Shown piece by piece: positions 24,720 through 35,255 of a DNA stretch of 64,000 bases (position 1 is the first letter of the stretch; every line of letters starts with the position of its first letter). The DNA comes from Euonymus europaeus (Eukaryota; Streptophyta; Magnoliopsida; Celastrales; Celastraceae), in contig OY756961.1 in NCBI GenBank assembly GCA_963580455.1, positions 6,181,001-6,245,000 on the forward strand, written 5' to 3'. The position numbers and the translations under genes were made by a program. The notes beneath the pieces are model-generated. The model was given only the letters and a program-made list of their open reading frames with translations, made no database searches and was not told the DNA's origin.

Positions 24720-25130
24720 CAACTATTGTAACCAAATCATATAACTATTATAAACCAATCAAATAACTGCTCTCTTTCGGACGGTTAGTAATCACAACTA
24801 ATTATTAACACATGTAAACCTAGCATAGAACTGTTCAAAACAAGTAATATAAATTGTTATAAACCAATCATATGAATGTTCAAAACTAGTGATATAACTG
24901 TTCGAAACCCGTTATCTAACCTGTTCTAAACCATCCGTATAACTCATCGAACACAGTAATATAACCTTTTCTAAACCAATAATATAACTCCTCCAATCCA
25001 ACAACATAAACTGTTCTAAACCAATCATATAACTCATTGGCTTAGTAACTTTACCTCTTCTAACCCAATCATAAAAGTGTTCAAAACCAGTAATATAACC
25101 TGTTCTAAACCTATCATATAACTCATGACC
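24720..25130. repeat. Degenerate array of TTCTAAACCAATCATATAACT-like words
   Basis: This intron of the ULP1-like gene is almost wholly built from variants of CTGTTCTAAACCA followed by AT(C/A)ATATAACT, repeated about every 25-45 bases. Many copies are point-mutated. It looks like a decayed minisatellite derived from the same motif found elsewhere in the element. Confidence 0.75.
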
Positions 25131-25846
25131 AAGCAGAATAAGTGATATACCTGAAACGCATAAGGAAAGCCTACAAGGCTGTAGAACTCATTTCTCAAAT
25201 TCTTCTCCTCGAATTTCTCTGCTCTCCCAAGTAGGGCGGAGTTCAACCCTTGTACTGTGCGTGTGAAACATACAGTACCCCACGGGAATTTTTCGAACGC
25301 TTCTAAGTCCTCCACCAATTCCAGCCATTCAAGGTCGATGGATAACTTAGTCTCTTTTCCAAGTAACACAAGTTCAACAAAAAGAACAAGTGCGAGCTTG
25401 TATTTAGTATCTGCATCTTTGCACTCTTTGAACTTCATCTCAAGATCATTGCAAGAAATTATTGTCCTACCACCAAAGACCTTATTCACTATCTGCATGG
25501 AATCTGACTTAGTAACTACCTCTGGCATGGGTGAGCAATTCAGCCCTGTGATAAGGTTGAATTCCTTCACACTAAAGCAAGCTCTTTTCCCACAAAAATT
25601 GAACACTATTCTTCCCTCGCCCTCGTCCACTGGCGCTACTACCTGCCGTAGAAGCATTTGATGGACCAGCTGTGGTTGGTTTATTGGACTTTGTATCCCC
25701 AGAAACCATCTAAAACATGAATCCTCTATCTTCCTCATTCCTGGATCATCCAAATTCTCTTTTAACGTCTTCAAACATTGTCCAAGTCTGCACAAAAATG
25801 CAATTTTCGCCGGAAATCTCTTCCCAGGATCGACTTTGTACTCCAT

Positions 25847-26614
25847 TTAAATATTATTCTGCATTCAAAAGTCATACTAGCCTTTTAAACGAACAAGCAA
25901 TGCATTCTAAACCTAAAATTAACCTATTATAAACCCAACTATACACAATACTATGTTAATTGAAAATGCAAAACCATACTAACCTATTCTAAACCATATT
26001 TTGAGACTATTCTAAATTACATATTGACACTATTATAAACCCAACTGTACACAATACTATGTTGATTGAAAATGCAAAACCATCCTAACATATTCTAAAC
26101 CATATTTTCAGACTATTCTAAATGATATATTGACACTATTCTAAACCAAAGTTAACCTAAAAATCGTACATTCAGTTTTGGAACAAACAGTTATCCTCCA
26201 TAGCACCTGAAAACCCCTTACAACCAATTAGTCATACAAGATCAACCCATTTCCCACACAGACCTCCCTAAACGCAAACGAACTCCATTTCCAACACCGG
26301 TTACCACAAACCTAACTCCATTTCTACCGCATTGCATTTTCAAATGGTCTAGAATCGCACAAAGAACGAACCTTGGCCAAGTATGTAGTTGGCTGAAGAA
26401 ACAGATTGACGTTGTTGTTCCGTTTTACTGTCCAAATGGTTCTATGAGCTGTAGAAACTGAGCGCCTTTCTCTGTCATTCAGTTCGTACTCTCGAAATCG
26501 GTCCGTTACAGGAGGACACTGTCGTCCGTGAATTCGTGAGTTCATGGGTGGGGGGACGATGAACAGTTTAAGTTTTGTTTTAATTTAATTAATTATATTT
26601 ATTATTTTAGGGGT
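25847..26614. other. MULE right subterminal region with a 106-bp duplication
   Basis: Upstream (5') region of the ULP1-like gene. Bases 25924-26029 and 26030-26135 are tandem copies of a 106-bp unit containing CTATTATAAACCCAACT, ATTGAAAATGCAAAACCAT and ATATTCTAAACCATATTTT. A minus-strand open frame at 26545-26324 has no recognisable domain and may be 5' leader. Confidence 0.7.
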
Positions 26615-27111
26615 GAAATGAGAAGTGGGGGGCATGAAGGACATTTCCTTAGCTAAAAGGGTTAGAGGCTGTTTGGTATCCCATTTTCAACCTGTTTTGA
26701 GTTTTGAATTTTTCTGAAAACTGAAAACTCGTTTGCCTTGTCATTTCTGAAAACGTGTTTCTCAAAATAGGATAAAAATTATACCATAAAACTCAAAACA
26801 GGTTTTTTACGTTTTGGTGTTTTCGCCCAACACTCCCAAAACACGGAAAAGGATTTTAAAACAAACCTTTCCGTCATTTACGAAACACGACCCCCTTCGC
26901 CTTCTTGTTCCGTCATTTACGAAAGTTGGTTCTCGCCTCCTTCCACATCGCAAGCCATCGCCTCCTTCCACATCTGCCTTCTAGGTTCCCGATTGTGCTT
27001 ATTATGCTCTTGAAATTGTGCGACTAGCAGCTGCAGTACATGTATGAATATGGTCTTTGCGATTCGACATTCTAGGGTTCCTGATTTGGACTAGAAACTT
27101 CGTCGCCTACG

Positions 27112-27286
27112 ATTGGCAAAATTGTGCCATACACTGTCTTCGTGACCCTGCCTCCTACCCCAAAACCAGCGGAACCACCTGTATTCGAGTCCCCCAAGAA
27201 GGTTATGCCGCCGCCTGCCCAATCCCTATACAATGGCTCTGCTGCATCGGGTTTCTTCAAAAATGTTGTTACTAGAGTTCAAAATG
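27112..27286 (+). pseudogene. Captured exon fragment of unknown gene inside the Harbinger element
   Basis: An open segment reads IGKIVPYTVFVTLPPTPKPA, then EPPVFESPKKVMPPPAQ and SGFFKNVVTRVQNG, ending at a good donor (gtatgtg at 27287). Proline-rich and clearly protein-like, with GC content above its surroundings. I do not recognise the parent gene. It has no start and no continuation that I can prove. A second piece at about 27620-27695 (VVLTTSGEWGVVVTKLTVPA) may derive from the same or another donor. Confidence 0.45.
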
Positions 27287-27853
27287 GTATGTGAAATGTC
27301 AATTTCATGGAGGACTTGGTTTGGGTTAATTTGATTTTAGGAATGCATGTATGGATCTTTATGTGTGTATGGTTTCTTACCGGGTTTTACTTTGTCATTT
27401 TCATGGAGGACTTGGTTTGGGTTAATTTGATTTTAGTCCTAAGCTATTGTATGTGTTCTTGCTGGGTTTTACTGTCATTTTCAATGGAGTTGGGCATACA
27501 TAATCAAGATAACATAGCAACCAGCTTAGTAGCATACTGTCATGGCAAGTAATCTACCAATAATTCTTTTGTGGAGATTGTGAAAATAGGTTGTTGATTC
27601 AAGCCTTTACTATTTGCAAGGTTGTGCTTACCACTTCCGGTGAATGGGGTGTTGTGGTGACTAAATTAACTGTGCCTGCAGATTGGAAAGGTCTCCCTCT
27701 CTCCCCCTGCCTCTTTTCTTGTCCTCTCGCCAGTGGAAAGTTGGGATTGCTTTGTGGTTATTTTGCTAATTGGAATTGTGCTTTCCCAGGTTCATTGTTT
27801 GTAGAGGGTTATTTGAGAAATTGTGACTTGAACTGTTGATGAATCATACATAG

Positions 27854-27972
27854 GTTGGATCCACATTGGTATGGGACTTGACTGTTCTGAATTGGGAAGT
27901 GAACTACAAGGAGGAATTTGTGCCCAATGATGAAGGTTCATACACTATCATTGTCCAGAAGAAGAAAGAGTT
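27854..27972 (+). pseudogene. Captured patellin GOLD-domain exon
   Basis: After the acceptor CATACATAG an open frame reads VGSTLVWDLTVLNWEVNYKE, then EFVPNDEGSYTIIVQKKKE. The pattern WDLTV..W.V.Y..EFVP..EG.Y...VQK is diagnostic of the C-terminal GOLD domain of patellins, the plant SEC14-GOLD phosphoinositide-binding proteins. Only this exon piece is present, with no SEC14 domain, so it is a transduplicated fragment rather than a gene. The frame stays open for a few unrelated residues and then stops. Confidence 0.82.
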
Positions 27973-28836
27973 TTATATCGATATAAGATCAATAAAGCTT
28001 GTATTGAATAGATAATATTGTTTCATTTTTTGTGTATTTATGAAGATAATATTTGTTGATAACTCTATTTTTCTCCGGCCTCCTTGAGGGTGTACTTGTG
28101 GCAGATTTATTATTGCAGTATCATGTTAATGAAAGTATTGAGATCTTGCCACAGATGATGGATCATGACATTCTTTGGAATATATCTGCACAGCATGTTA
28201 ATAATCAACAGTCAAAGTTGTTTCTAGATATCTTTCAATGAACTAGATCATTATCAGTCACAAAAAAGGTTCAAAATTAGTAACCATTGAATTAAATTAG
28301 TAACCATTTAGAAAGTATTTTAATGCATATTAAAACATATATGTATATTTTTGGAGTTTGTAACTTTAAATATTATGTTGTTTTTATATGATTAATATGT
28401 TAATCATAAAACAATTGTTCAAAAATTGCAAACCAAACGCAATTTTCAGTTTTCATTTTCAAAAACAGTGTTTCAGAATAATCAAACCAAACGCATTTTC
28501 AGTTTTCTGAAAATAGACCCTCAAAACAGAAAACTGAAAATAACTCTAAAAACTGAAAACTGAAAACTGAAATACAAACCAAACAGCCTCTTAGATTTTA
28601 AAATTTCTAAAATCAGAGTTAGATAGCTAAAACGGTTTTCAAAATGGGTCAAATCCACCAATTTCCCTTTTTTATAATCATAAAAACGTGAGGACTTGTG
28701 AGCTAAAATTTTGTTCAAGCCCACTTAGTGAAAGTATCATTTATGCATCAAAGATCCCCCATATCTGTGGAAACTGAACTAGATTCTCCGATTACAAAGA
28801 GCCTAAACAGAGGGCATTTTATTGTTGGTTGCCAAT

Positions 28837-31147
28837 ATGATTCGTCTTCTCCACCACACCCTCGAACCCACCTCAATCTCACATTCAAGATTCAATCTTT
28901 GTTCCCAGAAAAGCCAACTCAATGGACTCCTCGCTTCCCATTCAACACCACTCAAAAGGCCGACCTTATTCACAGCAAGAAACCCTAAAAGAATTGCCTC
29001 TAGCGATCACTTCAGCAAGCGCGCCGCAAAGTGCATACCACATGATGCATCTTCACTTCCCATTTCCAATCATGATGGTGTTAGTATTAATAGTGGTGAA
29101 TCCATTGAATCCCATAAGCATCAAGGAACAGTGAAAGAAAAGAGTTTTTGGGGTGCTGTCAGTTTGATCATTGGCACTGCTGTAGGGCCTGGAATGCTAG
29201 GTTTGCCTGCTGCAACAATACAATCAGGCCCACTTCCATCTTCCATTGCCATTATACTTTGTTGGGTTTATGTCATTTCCTCTATTCTTCTTGTTGCAGA
29301 ACTGAGCTTTGCTGCCATGAACGAAGATGGGATTGCAGAGGTGAGTTTCACTGGTCTTGCATTGAAGGCGTTTGGGAGTCATTGTGGTGCTTTTGTTGCA
29401 GTGGTTTATGCTAGCCTTAGTTTCTCTTTGTTAGTGGCTTGTGTTTCAGGCATAGGTTCCATAGTGTCTCAGTTGTTTCCATGGATGAATCTTGTATTGG
29501 CACATGCCTTGTTTCCTCTTGCAGCTGGGATTGTGATTGGGTTCTTTCCATTCAAAGTAATTGATTCTGTAAACAGGTTTTTATGCTTATTTATGATTTT
29601 CTCTATTACTGCGCTTGTGGCCATTGGTCTATCTGTGGCAAGAGCAAATGTGTTAGGTTCCTTTGCTCGCGCATCATGGAGAATTACATCAATCTTGCCT
29701 GGCATACCCGTGACTATACTCACATTGGGTTTTCATGTCATCACTCCATTTATTTGTACTATTGCTGGTAATACTGTATCGGATGCTTGAAAAGCAGTAC
29801 TGCTTGGTGGGACAGTTCCACTCATTATGGTTTTGTCCTGGAATTTAATAGTTTTGGGGCTTGCTGGGACTAATGCAGCTGCCTCCTCCTCCCCAGACCC
29901 CATATCCTTCTTGCTTTCTGTCAATCCGTCTGCTTTATTTGCTGTTCAGGGCTTTGCATTCTGTGCATTGGCAACTAGCTTGATAGGGTATGTTGTTAGT
30001 TTTCCAAAACAGCTCCTAGATACCTTTGGATTGATTTTTGGGAAAAGCTATTCTGCGAAACAAATATGTCCTCAATCTCTTGCCAATGGAACCAGAATTG
30101 GACGAATTGGATGTGTTATCTACTCAGGCGGGCATAGTTTTGGAAATGCTGGGAGTGTATCATTCAATAGAGCAGGGAATTCATCTGCTTCGGAGTTGAA
30201 ACTGACGTCTCATGTGGATGGATTCAATTCCTTTCACATTGTAATGCCACTGGTACTTGGTATTCCGGTTCTTATAGCAGCCTTCTATAGCTCCACCTTT
30301 TCAAGAGCTCTAGATTTTGCAGGAGTTTATGCAAACTGCTTCCTATTTGGCATTCTTCCTCCACTGATGGCATATGTACAGCAATACAAGAAGAAGCTCA
30401 GGTTTGTCAATAAATTCAAATTCAACAGCACGTGATTTTTTTTTTAATTTTTATTTCTTCAGCAATGACATGCTCATTTATTATAATGCATTTGCTTTAT
30501 AGATAAGACATTATGAACGTTAGGGTTTGATTTGTGAAAACTAGCATAAAGGGTAAACTGAGTGTGTTTATGGACTATTAAGTTGCTGCAAATGATCTAA
30601 CATTCTTTCCATCTAGAAGTGCTGGAATAGTGAATTTGTTGCTTCCAAGGTATCCTTGCCAACTATGTTCAATAAAAATCATGCATTTGTTCTGATAGAG
30701 GTTCCTTTCAGCTTAATCAAGGATAGTTCAAACCCCCATAAGAGAACGGGTTTCTAACTGTTGCTCCTTTTAGAAGGAGGCTTGCAAATTTTTATTTGCC
30801 TGTCTCTCAAAAAGGATAACTGGGAAGAAACCAGTAAACATATGGAGTAGGTAATTCCTTTTAACAGAATGTGAAACTTCACGATGAATTGAAAAAGATT
30901 GGCACCATATTCCATTTCCATGTATTTTATGATTTTGGAATTTTACCAAAGCACTTATAGACAATTTTCTAGTTTGCAATTTATATCATCTCATAATATT
31001 TTCTCCTTGCTTATCCGTCATCAATACACCGAGCTGTGAATCTGAAAGGACATGTTTGGATTTTCCAGGTCATCGATTCTGCCTGGAGGAGATTATACTC
31101 TTCTGCTTCTTTTTGTTATTGCACTCATTTTGGGGATTTTTCATTAG
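28837..31147 (+). pseudogene. Tryptophan/tyrosine-permease-family transporter with an in-frame TGA
   Basis: Two exons, 28837-30401 and 31069-31147, join in frame to 547 codons plus stop. The N-terminal 100 or so residues are Ser/Lys-rich and look like a plastid transit peptide. After KEKSFWGAVSLIIGTAVGPG (the conserved first helix of the aromatic amino acid permease family) about eleven hydrophobic segments follow, ending PGGDYTLLLLFVIALILGIF. The frame is interrupted once, by TGA at 29788-29790 between GNTVSDA and KAVLLGGTVPL. A C-to-T change in CGA would explain it. Everything downstream remains open and well conserved, so this is either a very recent pseudogene, a sequencing error or an allele. 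A truncated product would lose roughly the last four or five helices. The MULE ends 160 bp upstream of the ATG. Confidence 0.85.
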
Positions 31148-32056
31148 AGGTGACAACAGTGCAGCTTCTACAAGGTAAACTAACTCTCAGATTTTTCCTT
31201 TTTCTAGACAATTGGAATTCATGGAAGCTCAAGGGAACTTGTAGTCCCCCATATTCTTAACATGAGTTAAAAGTTTGTGCTATAGGCATGTTGTATACAA
31301 CGTATTAGCAGATCTTGTATCATGGAAGAAAGATTGAGTTGTATGTCATCTCATATTGTTTGCAATCCAATTATTAAAGACGTTCAGTCCTAGAAGAAGC
31401 AATAAAGAAAAATAGACCTTAACGCTGACAGATTATAAAATAGATATGCAGATTATATGAATTGTTTTGTATTTGCATTTTGGATTTGTAGATACAAGTG
31501 AGTTGATTTTCCAATGTAAACTAAAGGAAAAACTAGTTACTGTTCTTACACATAATTATCAGCAACTGTTTTTTGTACAATGAAAGTTTATCATATTCTC
31601 GAATTCCTGTTTATTCACAACATATACGCCCAGGGAATCTTAAAATTCCATTTTGTTATCCCATTCGGCTGGAAAATTATATTTGGAGATTGTTCCTTCA
31701 CTTCTCCTGATTCTCAAGATACTTGTGATGCCAAAATACTTCACCAAGGAGAATCTCTGCATTAATCATCTAATCTGGTAGTGTCCCTGACCAATGACCT
31801 AACTTCTTTCTAGCAGTGAATGATGAAGAACCAGCCTTTAATGTGCTGCTTCTACAGACGGTGGAATAGACACGAGCTTAAGGCGGTATCTTGCTTTCTT
31901 GCAAGACAACAATGGTATACCAAGCGTGCCATTGAATAATCTCTCCTTGAGCCATTTCCTGGTGTGCGATAGAAAGGATAGCTGTTGTAACTTGGAATGC
32001 CCCCACCAGTAGATGTCTCTATGGCGTGGTTCTTGGATGAGCGTCTAGTAACTTCC
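31148..32056. other. No gene seen
   Basis: Probable 3' region of the permease gene, then AT-rich spacer. No domain-bearing frame and no clear transposon ends. Confidence 0.4.
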
Positions 32057-32525
32057 TCACCAGTAAGACTGTAACCTGGTACTGTGTTCCAGAGAGCTGT
32101 TGTCTGAATATGCTACAAACAATAGCCTCCGGCCGGGTACTTCAAAGATATTCCTCTCATCCAACATTACTCTCCTCCTCTCTATGTCAAACCTTCCCGC
32201 ATTTGCAAAGATATTTGACATAAGAACATAATCAACTCCATATCCTCTCTCTATTTCCATGATCTTCCTTGTCACTCTCTCACCCATCTCGGTCGAGTCA
32301 TGAAAGCTACAAGTACCCAAAAGTGTCCTCCAAATAACATCATTAACAATCACATTAGGAATCTCCAAAGCCATTTTCTCTGCTTCTTCCAACCTTCCTT
32401 CCCTCCCTTCCAATCATGTCTACCAAACAGCCAATAATGCTTACTGTCAGGAACAACCTGATACTCATTAACCACCTCATTGAAAAAATTGAGCTCCATC
32501 TCAATCAAACCCTCGTGACAATGTT
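32057..32525 (-). pseudogene. C-terminal fragment of a PPR protein
   Basis: On the minus strand a segment beginning HCHEGLIEMELNFFNEVVNE leads into PDSKHY. An extra T at about 32434 then shifts the frame, and it continues in the next frame as GCLVDMIGREGRLEEAEKMA, then NDVIWRTLLGTCSFHDSTEM and GERVTRKIMEIERGYGVDYV. This is the last PPR repeat plus the E motif of a plant PLS-class pentatricopeptide protein, which in intact form edits organellar RNA. The rest of the gene is absent and the tail is degraded, so it is a relic. Confidence 0.85.
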
Positions 32526-34080
32526 TTGGTTATTGGTTTTGTTTTGATGTTTGTGAATTAGAGAAGAGGTTTTGCCAGCCTTAGTATAATGACCAAAAGC
32601 CAAGGGTTTCTTGGGTTGCCAGCCATATAGCATGAGGTCTTAGAGAGGTTAAAAAAAAAGATATATCTCCATGACTTGAATAAAAACATGCGTAAAAATT
32701 CTAGGTAAAGTTGACCAATTGGCCGTAGAAAATATTATTACATAATTCAAAGAATTGAACATGTAATGTGATGTTTGGATTGTACCTACCCTGCAACTCT
32801 GCTAATGAACCACATCTTCAAGTTACACCCTTATATCAAGAATAGGCACGGACAAAATGAGCGTCTACACCAACTTATACAATCTCAGATATATTCTCAA
32901 CCAAACACGCATTCGTAAATATATTTTGATGTGTATTTATCACATTATTTTTTGAGAAATAAGATGGCAAAAAGATATGGAAGACAAGAATACATATATG
33001 CATGCATATATCAATCTAAGTTGCTTTGGCAGCTGAGGGATCCGACCAAATTGTATGATCACTGGTTTGCCTTTGAGCGTATTCTGGAATGAGCAATAAT
33101 TACATAATGAAGGATTGCATTCTCGCCACCACAGACAATGACAACAGTTAACTAGTGATGACACATTCAATAATATTCACAAAAGATAAGTGTGAACTGT
33201 CACTTTGAAGAAGGTTGAGATGGAAATGAAATCTATGTGTTCCTACTTTCAACTTTAATCTTAAACTCATTTATAGACCCTCCGATCCACTTAATAATTT
33301 TAAAGAAATTGACTCGATTAAATTATTATATCTAAAAGAGGTAGAAGACATATGAGCCTTTCTCCTCTCTAGCTCTCCTGATGAGTGGCACTCACACATC
33401 TCTAGCTTGATTGGGTCTCTATCCAAGCAAAAATCCGAGAGGGGTTTTGATGATTGTTATGATAGATTGTATAGGATTGTTAGTGATTTTGGTTTTGTTT
33501 ATGTGAAACATCATAGAGAAACAACACACAATTTTGCAATGAAAGAAGAAAAACCTAAAAACACACAATTTTAATGCACACGATTAATAAACGGATATGT
33601 GTATTGTCTAGTTTGATAATTTAAATCCACAATCACACCAAATTTTAAACAAACTCATTAGCATGCGTTTGATTGAGACTATATTTGATAGCGTATAAGC
33701 TGATGGATAAACTATGTAGCGTAAGCTGTCAAATAAGTTGTTGATGTTTGGTAGAACATAAGTTTTAATAGCATATAAACTGTCAATTTACTATTAGGGG
33801 TATGTAAATTAATTTAATAATGAAATAAAAACTATCGAATATGAGTCTTATTGGAAAGAGTTTTATGTGATGAGTTCGAATACATATTTTTTTTTGAAAT
33901 CTAACATATATTTTAAGAGATAAAAGAATAAATACGTGAGAGAACAAGATCAAGAAGAGAAATTAAGGAATTTTTTTACTATATAATTATTCACCAATGA
34001 AATTAAATTTATAAATTCGTAAACTCCGTATCAAACGGTCACAAAATATATTTTAATTTACACTTGTCATCGTGCATTAC
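32526..34080. other. No gene; AT-rich spacer with small repeats
   Basis: At 32856-32930 is one copy of the GAGCGTCTACA...CAGATATATTCTCAAC repeat also seen near 16310 and 40979. At about 33845-33925 is a B-box-bearing block (GTTTTATGTGATGAGTTCGAATAC type) that matches about 53203-53285, including the TATTTTAAGAGATAAAA tail, so this is probably a SINE-like pair. No coding frame was found. Confidence 0.4.
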
Positions 34081-34158
34081 AGGAGGGCGGTTCTATACTC
34101 CTTTTTTTTTAGGGTGGATTTAAGAAATGGGGTCATTGAAGGGTTCTTTTAAGCAGCC

Positions 34159-34719
34159 ATGGGAGGAGGGTTTTCTCATAGTCAAGGACCTGAGTCGTCC
34201 CCAGACTCGTCGATACCTAGAAATTCTGATAATTCAGATTCGTCGATTTCTAGCATGTCTTCTCCAGAACCTAAAAACATTGAATCACGTCCAGAGTCCA
34301 AGACCCTAGAAACCCCGGGTCCGGAACGAGCGTCGGATTCGTCAATTGACGAAAATTCAGGTGAATCGAAGGATGTAGAAGCAGAGGAAGGAACAGGAGA
34401 AGAAGAGGAAGGTGAGTGCGGATTTTGCGTGTTCATGAAGGCTGGGCCATGTGGAGAGAGCTTTGTTGATTGGGAACATTGCATTCAAGAGGCGGAGAAG
34501 AACAAGGAGGACCTTGTGGAGAAGTGTTTCGAGGTCACAGGGGCCTTGAAGAAGTGTATGGAGGCTCATGCCGAGTACTATGAGCCTGTTTTGCGGGCTG
34601 AGAAGAAGGCGGAGGAGGAGTTCAAGAAGGAATTGGAGAATGAGAAGAAAGAGGAGGGAGAGGTGGCTGCCAAGGACACAGAGAACCCTGTTGATTCACA
34701 GGATTCGAGCAATCAATGA
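34159..34719 (+). CDS. GCK-domain-containing protein
   Basis: Intronless frame of 186 residues. Residues about 1-85 are acidic and Ser/Pro-rich and probably disordered. The GCK domain (about 86-150) reads ECGFCVFMKAGPCGESFVDW, then EHCIQEAEKNKEDLVEKCFE and ALKKCMEAHAEYYEPVL. Its cysteines are spaced as in the plant GCK family, a helical domain of unknown function. The tail is Lys/Glu-rich. The start MGGGFS fits an N-myristoylation signal (Gly2, Ser6), so membrane attachment is possible. The ATG at 34159 has G at -3 and +4. Another ATG at 34127, in a different frame, opens a 60-codon frame overlapping this start. If transcribed, it could act as an upstream ORF. The gene looks intact. The biochemical function is not known to me. 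Confidence 0.9.
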   Translation: MGGGFSHSQGPESSPDSSIPRNSDNSDSSISSMSSPEPKNIESRPESKTLETPGPERASDSSIDENSGESKDVEAEEGTGEEEEGECGFCVFMKAGPCGESFVDWEHCIQEAEKNKEDLVEKCFEVTGALKKCMEAHAEYYEPVLRAEKKAEEEFKKELENEKKEEGEVAAKDTENPVDSQDSSNQ

Positions 34720-35250
34720 GATGGTCAGGTGGTTTTCTTATTTTGTTCGAAAACTAATAACTGTCTACTTTTACTCAATAATTATTTTTGTTAGGGATTA
34801 CTAATAGAGGGTGAAGATTATTAATGGATCACCAGGACTTGGAATTTTAGCTTGTGCTGGTAGTGCTTCTTATTGAATACAACTACAAGCCATTATATTT
34901 TTTGGTATTCCAGCTCTGGATTTTAGTTATTGATTGATAACTTGGGCATTCTGGTTTTGCGAATCTTTTTTGGTTTGGATTTTCGTTTTTCCTATGTTAT
35001 TGTGGCCAATGCGATGTGCAGGGTCACTTCACTACATTTGGTCTGGCTATTTTGTTTCTGTGAGTGATAATTGGAGCACTTGGTGGTTGGTTTCTCGTTT
35101 TGTTTTGTGGTGAAGTGAATGGATTGGAAGTCTAGATATTGGACATTCATGATTTTTTGTTTGTTTGTTATTCATACTCTAAGAAAAGTAATTTATCTTA
35201 GTATGGAATGAGCTCCCTTTACCAATCTGTACAAATAAGGTAAGTGTTCC
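34720..35250. other. 3' flank of the GCK gene; no gene
   Basis: Presumed 3' UTR and AT-rich spacer. Nothing further can be supported. Confidence 0.35.
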
Positions 35251-35255
35251 TTGCT

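Larger units (their letters stand above)
21822..25846 (-). pseudogene. ULP1-like (C48) protease gene of the MULE, DUF1985 plus protease domain
   Basis: Minus-strand exons: 25846-25151, 24690-24376, 24134-22996, 22574-22479, 22386-22012 and 21936-21822. The first has the DUF1985 domain (CFRWFLGIQSPINQ, FNFCGKRACFSVKEFNLITG). The third is Lys/Glu-rich and disordered. The last two carry the SUMO/ubiquitin-like protease fold: catalytic His in LGGSHWIAVLID, Asp in LAYDSLKS, and Gln in VPQQENG. The catalytic Cys position reads SDRGVF instead of SDCGVF (CGC at 21927-21929), so the nucleophile is lost. Other damage: TAG at 24502-24504, a frameshift in the T-run at about 24001-24007, and a frame mismatch between the 22574-22479 and 22386-22012 exons that I cannot resolve. 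This is a family known from plant MULEs. The role in transposition is unknown. Protease activity is not expected. Confidence 0.87.
26665..28590. mobile_element. Harbinger-type non-autonomous element carrying gene fragments, nested in the MULE right TIR
   Basis: The ends are GAGGCTGTTTGG and the exact reverse complement CCAAACAGCCTC, and both are followed inward by TTTTCAGTTTT-like subterminal repeats. Flanks are TTA at 26662-26664 and TTA at 28591-28593. A 3-bp TTA duplication with short TIRs fits PIF/Harbinger. Removing 26665-28593 restores the MULE TIR exactly, which proves the insertion boundaries. The 1.9-kb interior has no transposase but carries exon-like pieces, one clearly from a patellin gene, so it is a Pack-type element. 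Confidence 0.88.
17916..28667. mobile_element. Mutator-like element (MULE) with MuDR transposase and ULP1-type gene
   Basis: The element starts GGGAAATTTGTGGATTTGAC and ends with the inverted equivalent. The left TIR is 17916-18038. The right TIR is split into 26615-26664 and 28594-28667 by a later insertion. Joined, the two TIRs differ by three substitutions and one extra C over about 123 bases. Flanks are GTTTTTATA (17907-17915) and TTTTTTATA (28668-28676), a 9-bp duplication with one mismatch, as expected for Mutator elements. Without the insertion the element is about 8.8 kb. It carries a plus-strand transposase gene and a convergent minus-strand ULP1-like protease gene. That arrangement matches MULEs that carry ULP genes in plants (the Kaonashi-type group). 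Both genes are broken, so the copy is probably not autonomous. Confidence 0.93.

Noticed and set aside
26324..26545. Possible first exon of the ULP1-like gene on the minus strand
   Set aside because: No domain, and no donor that joins it in frame to 25846. The DUF1985 exon has its own ATG.
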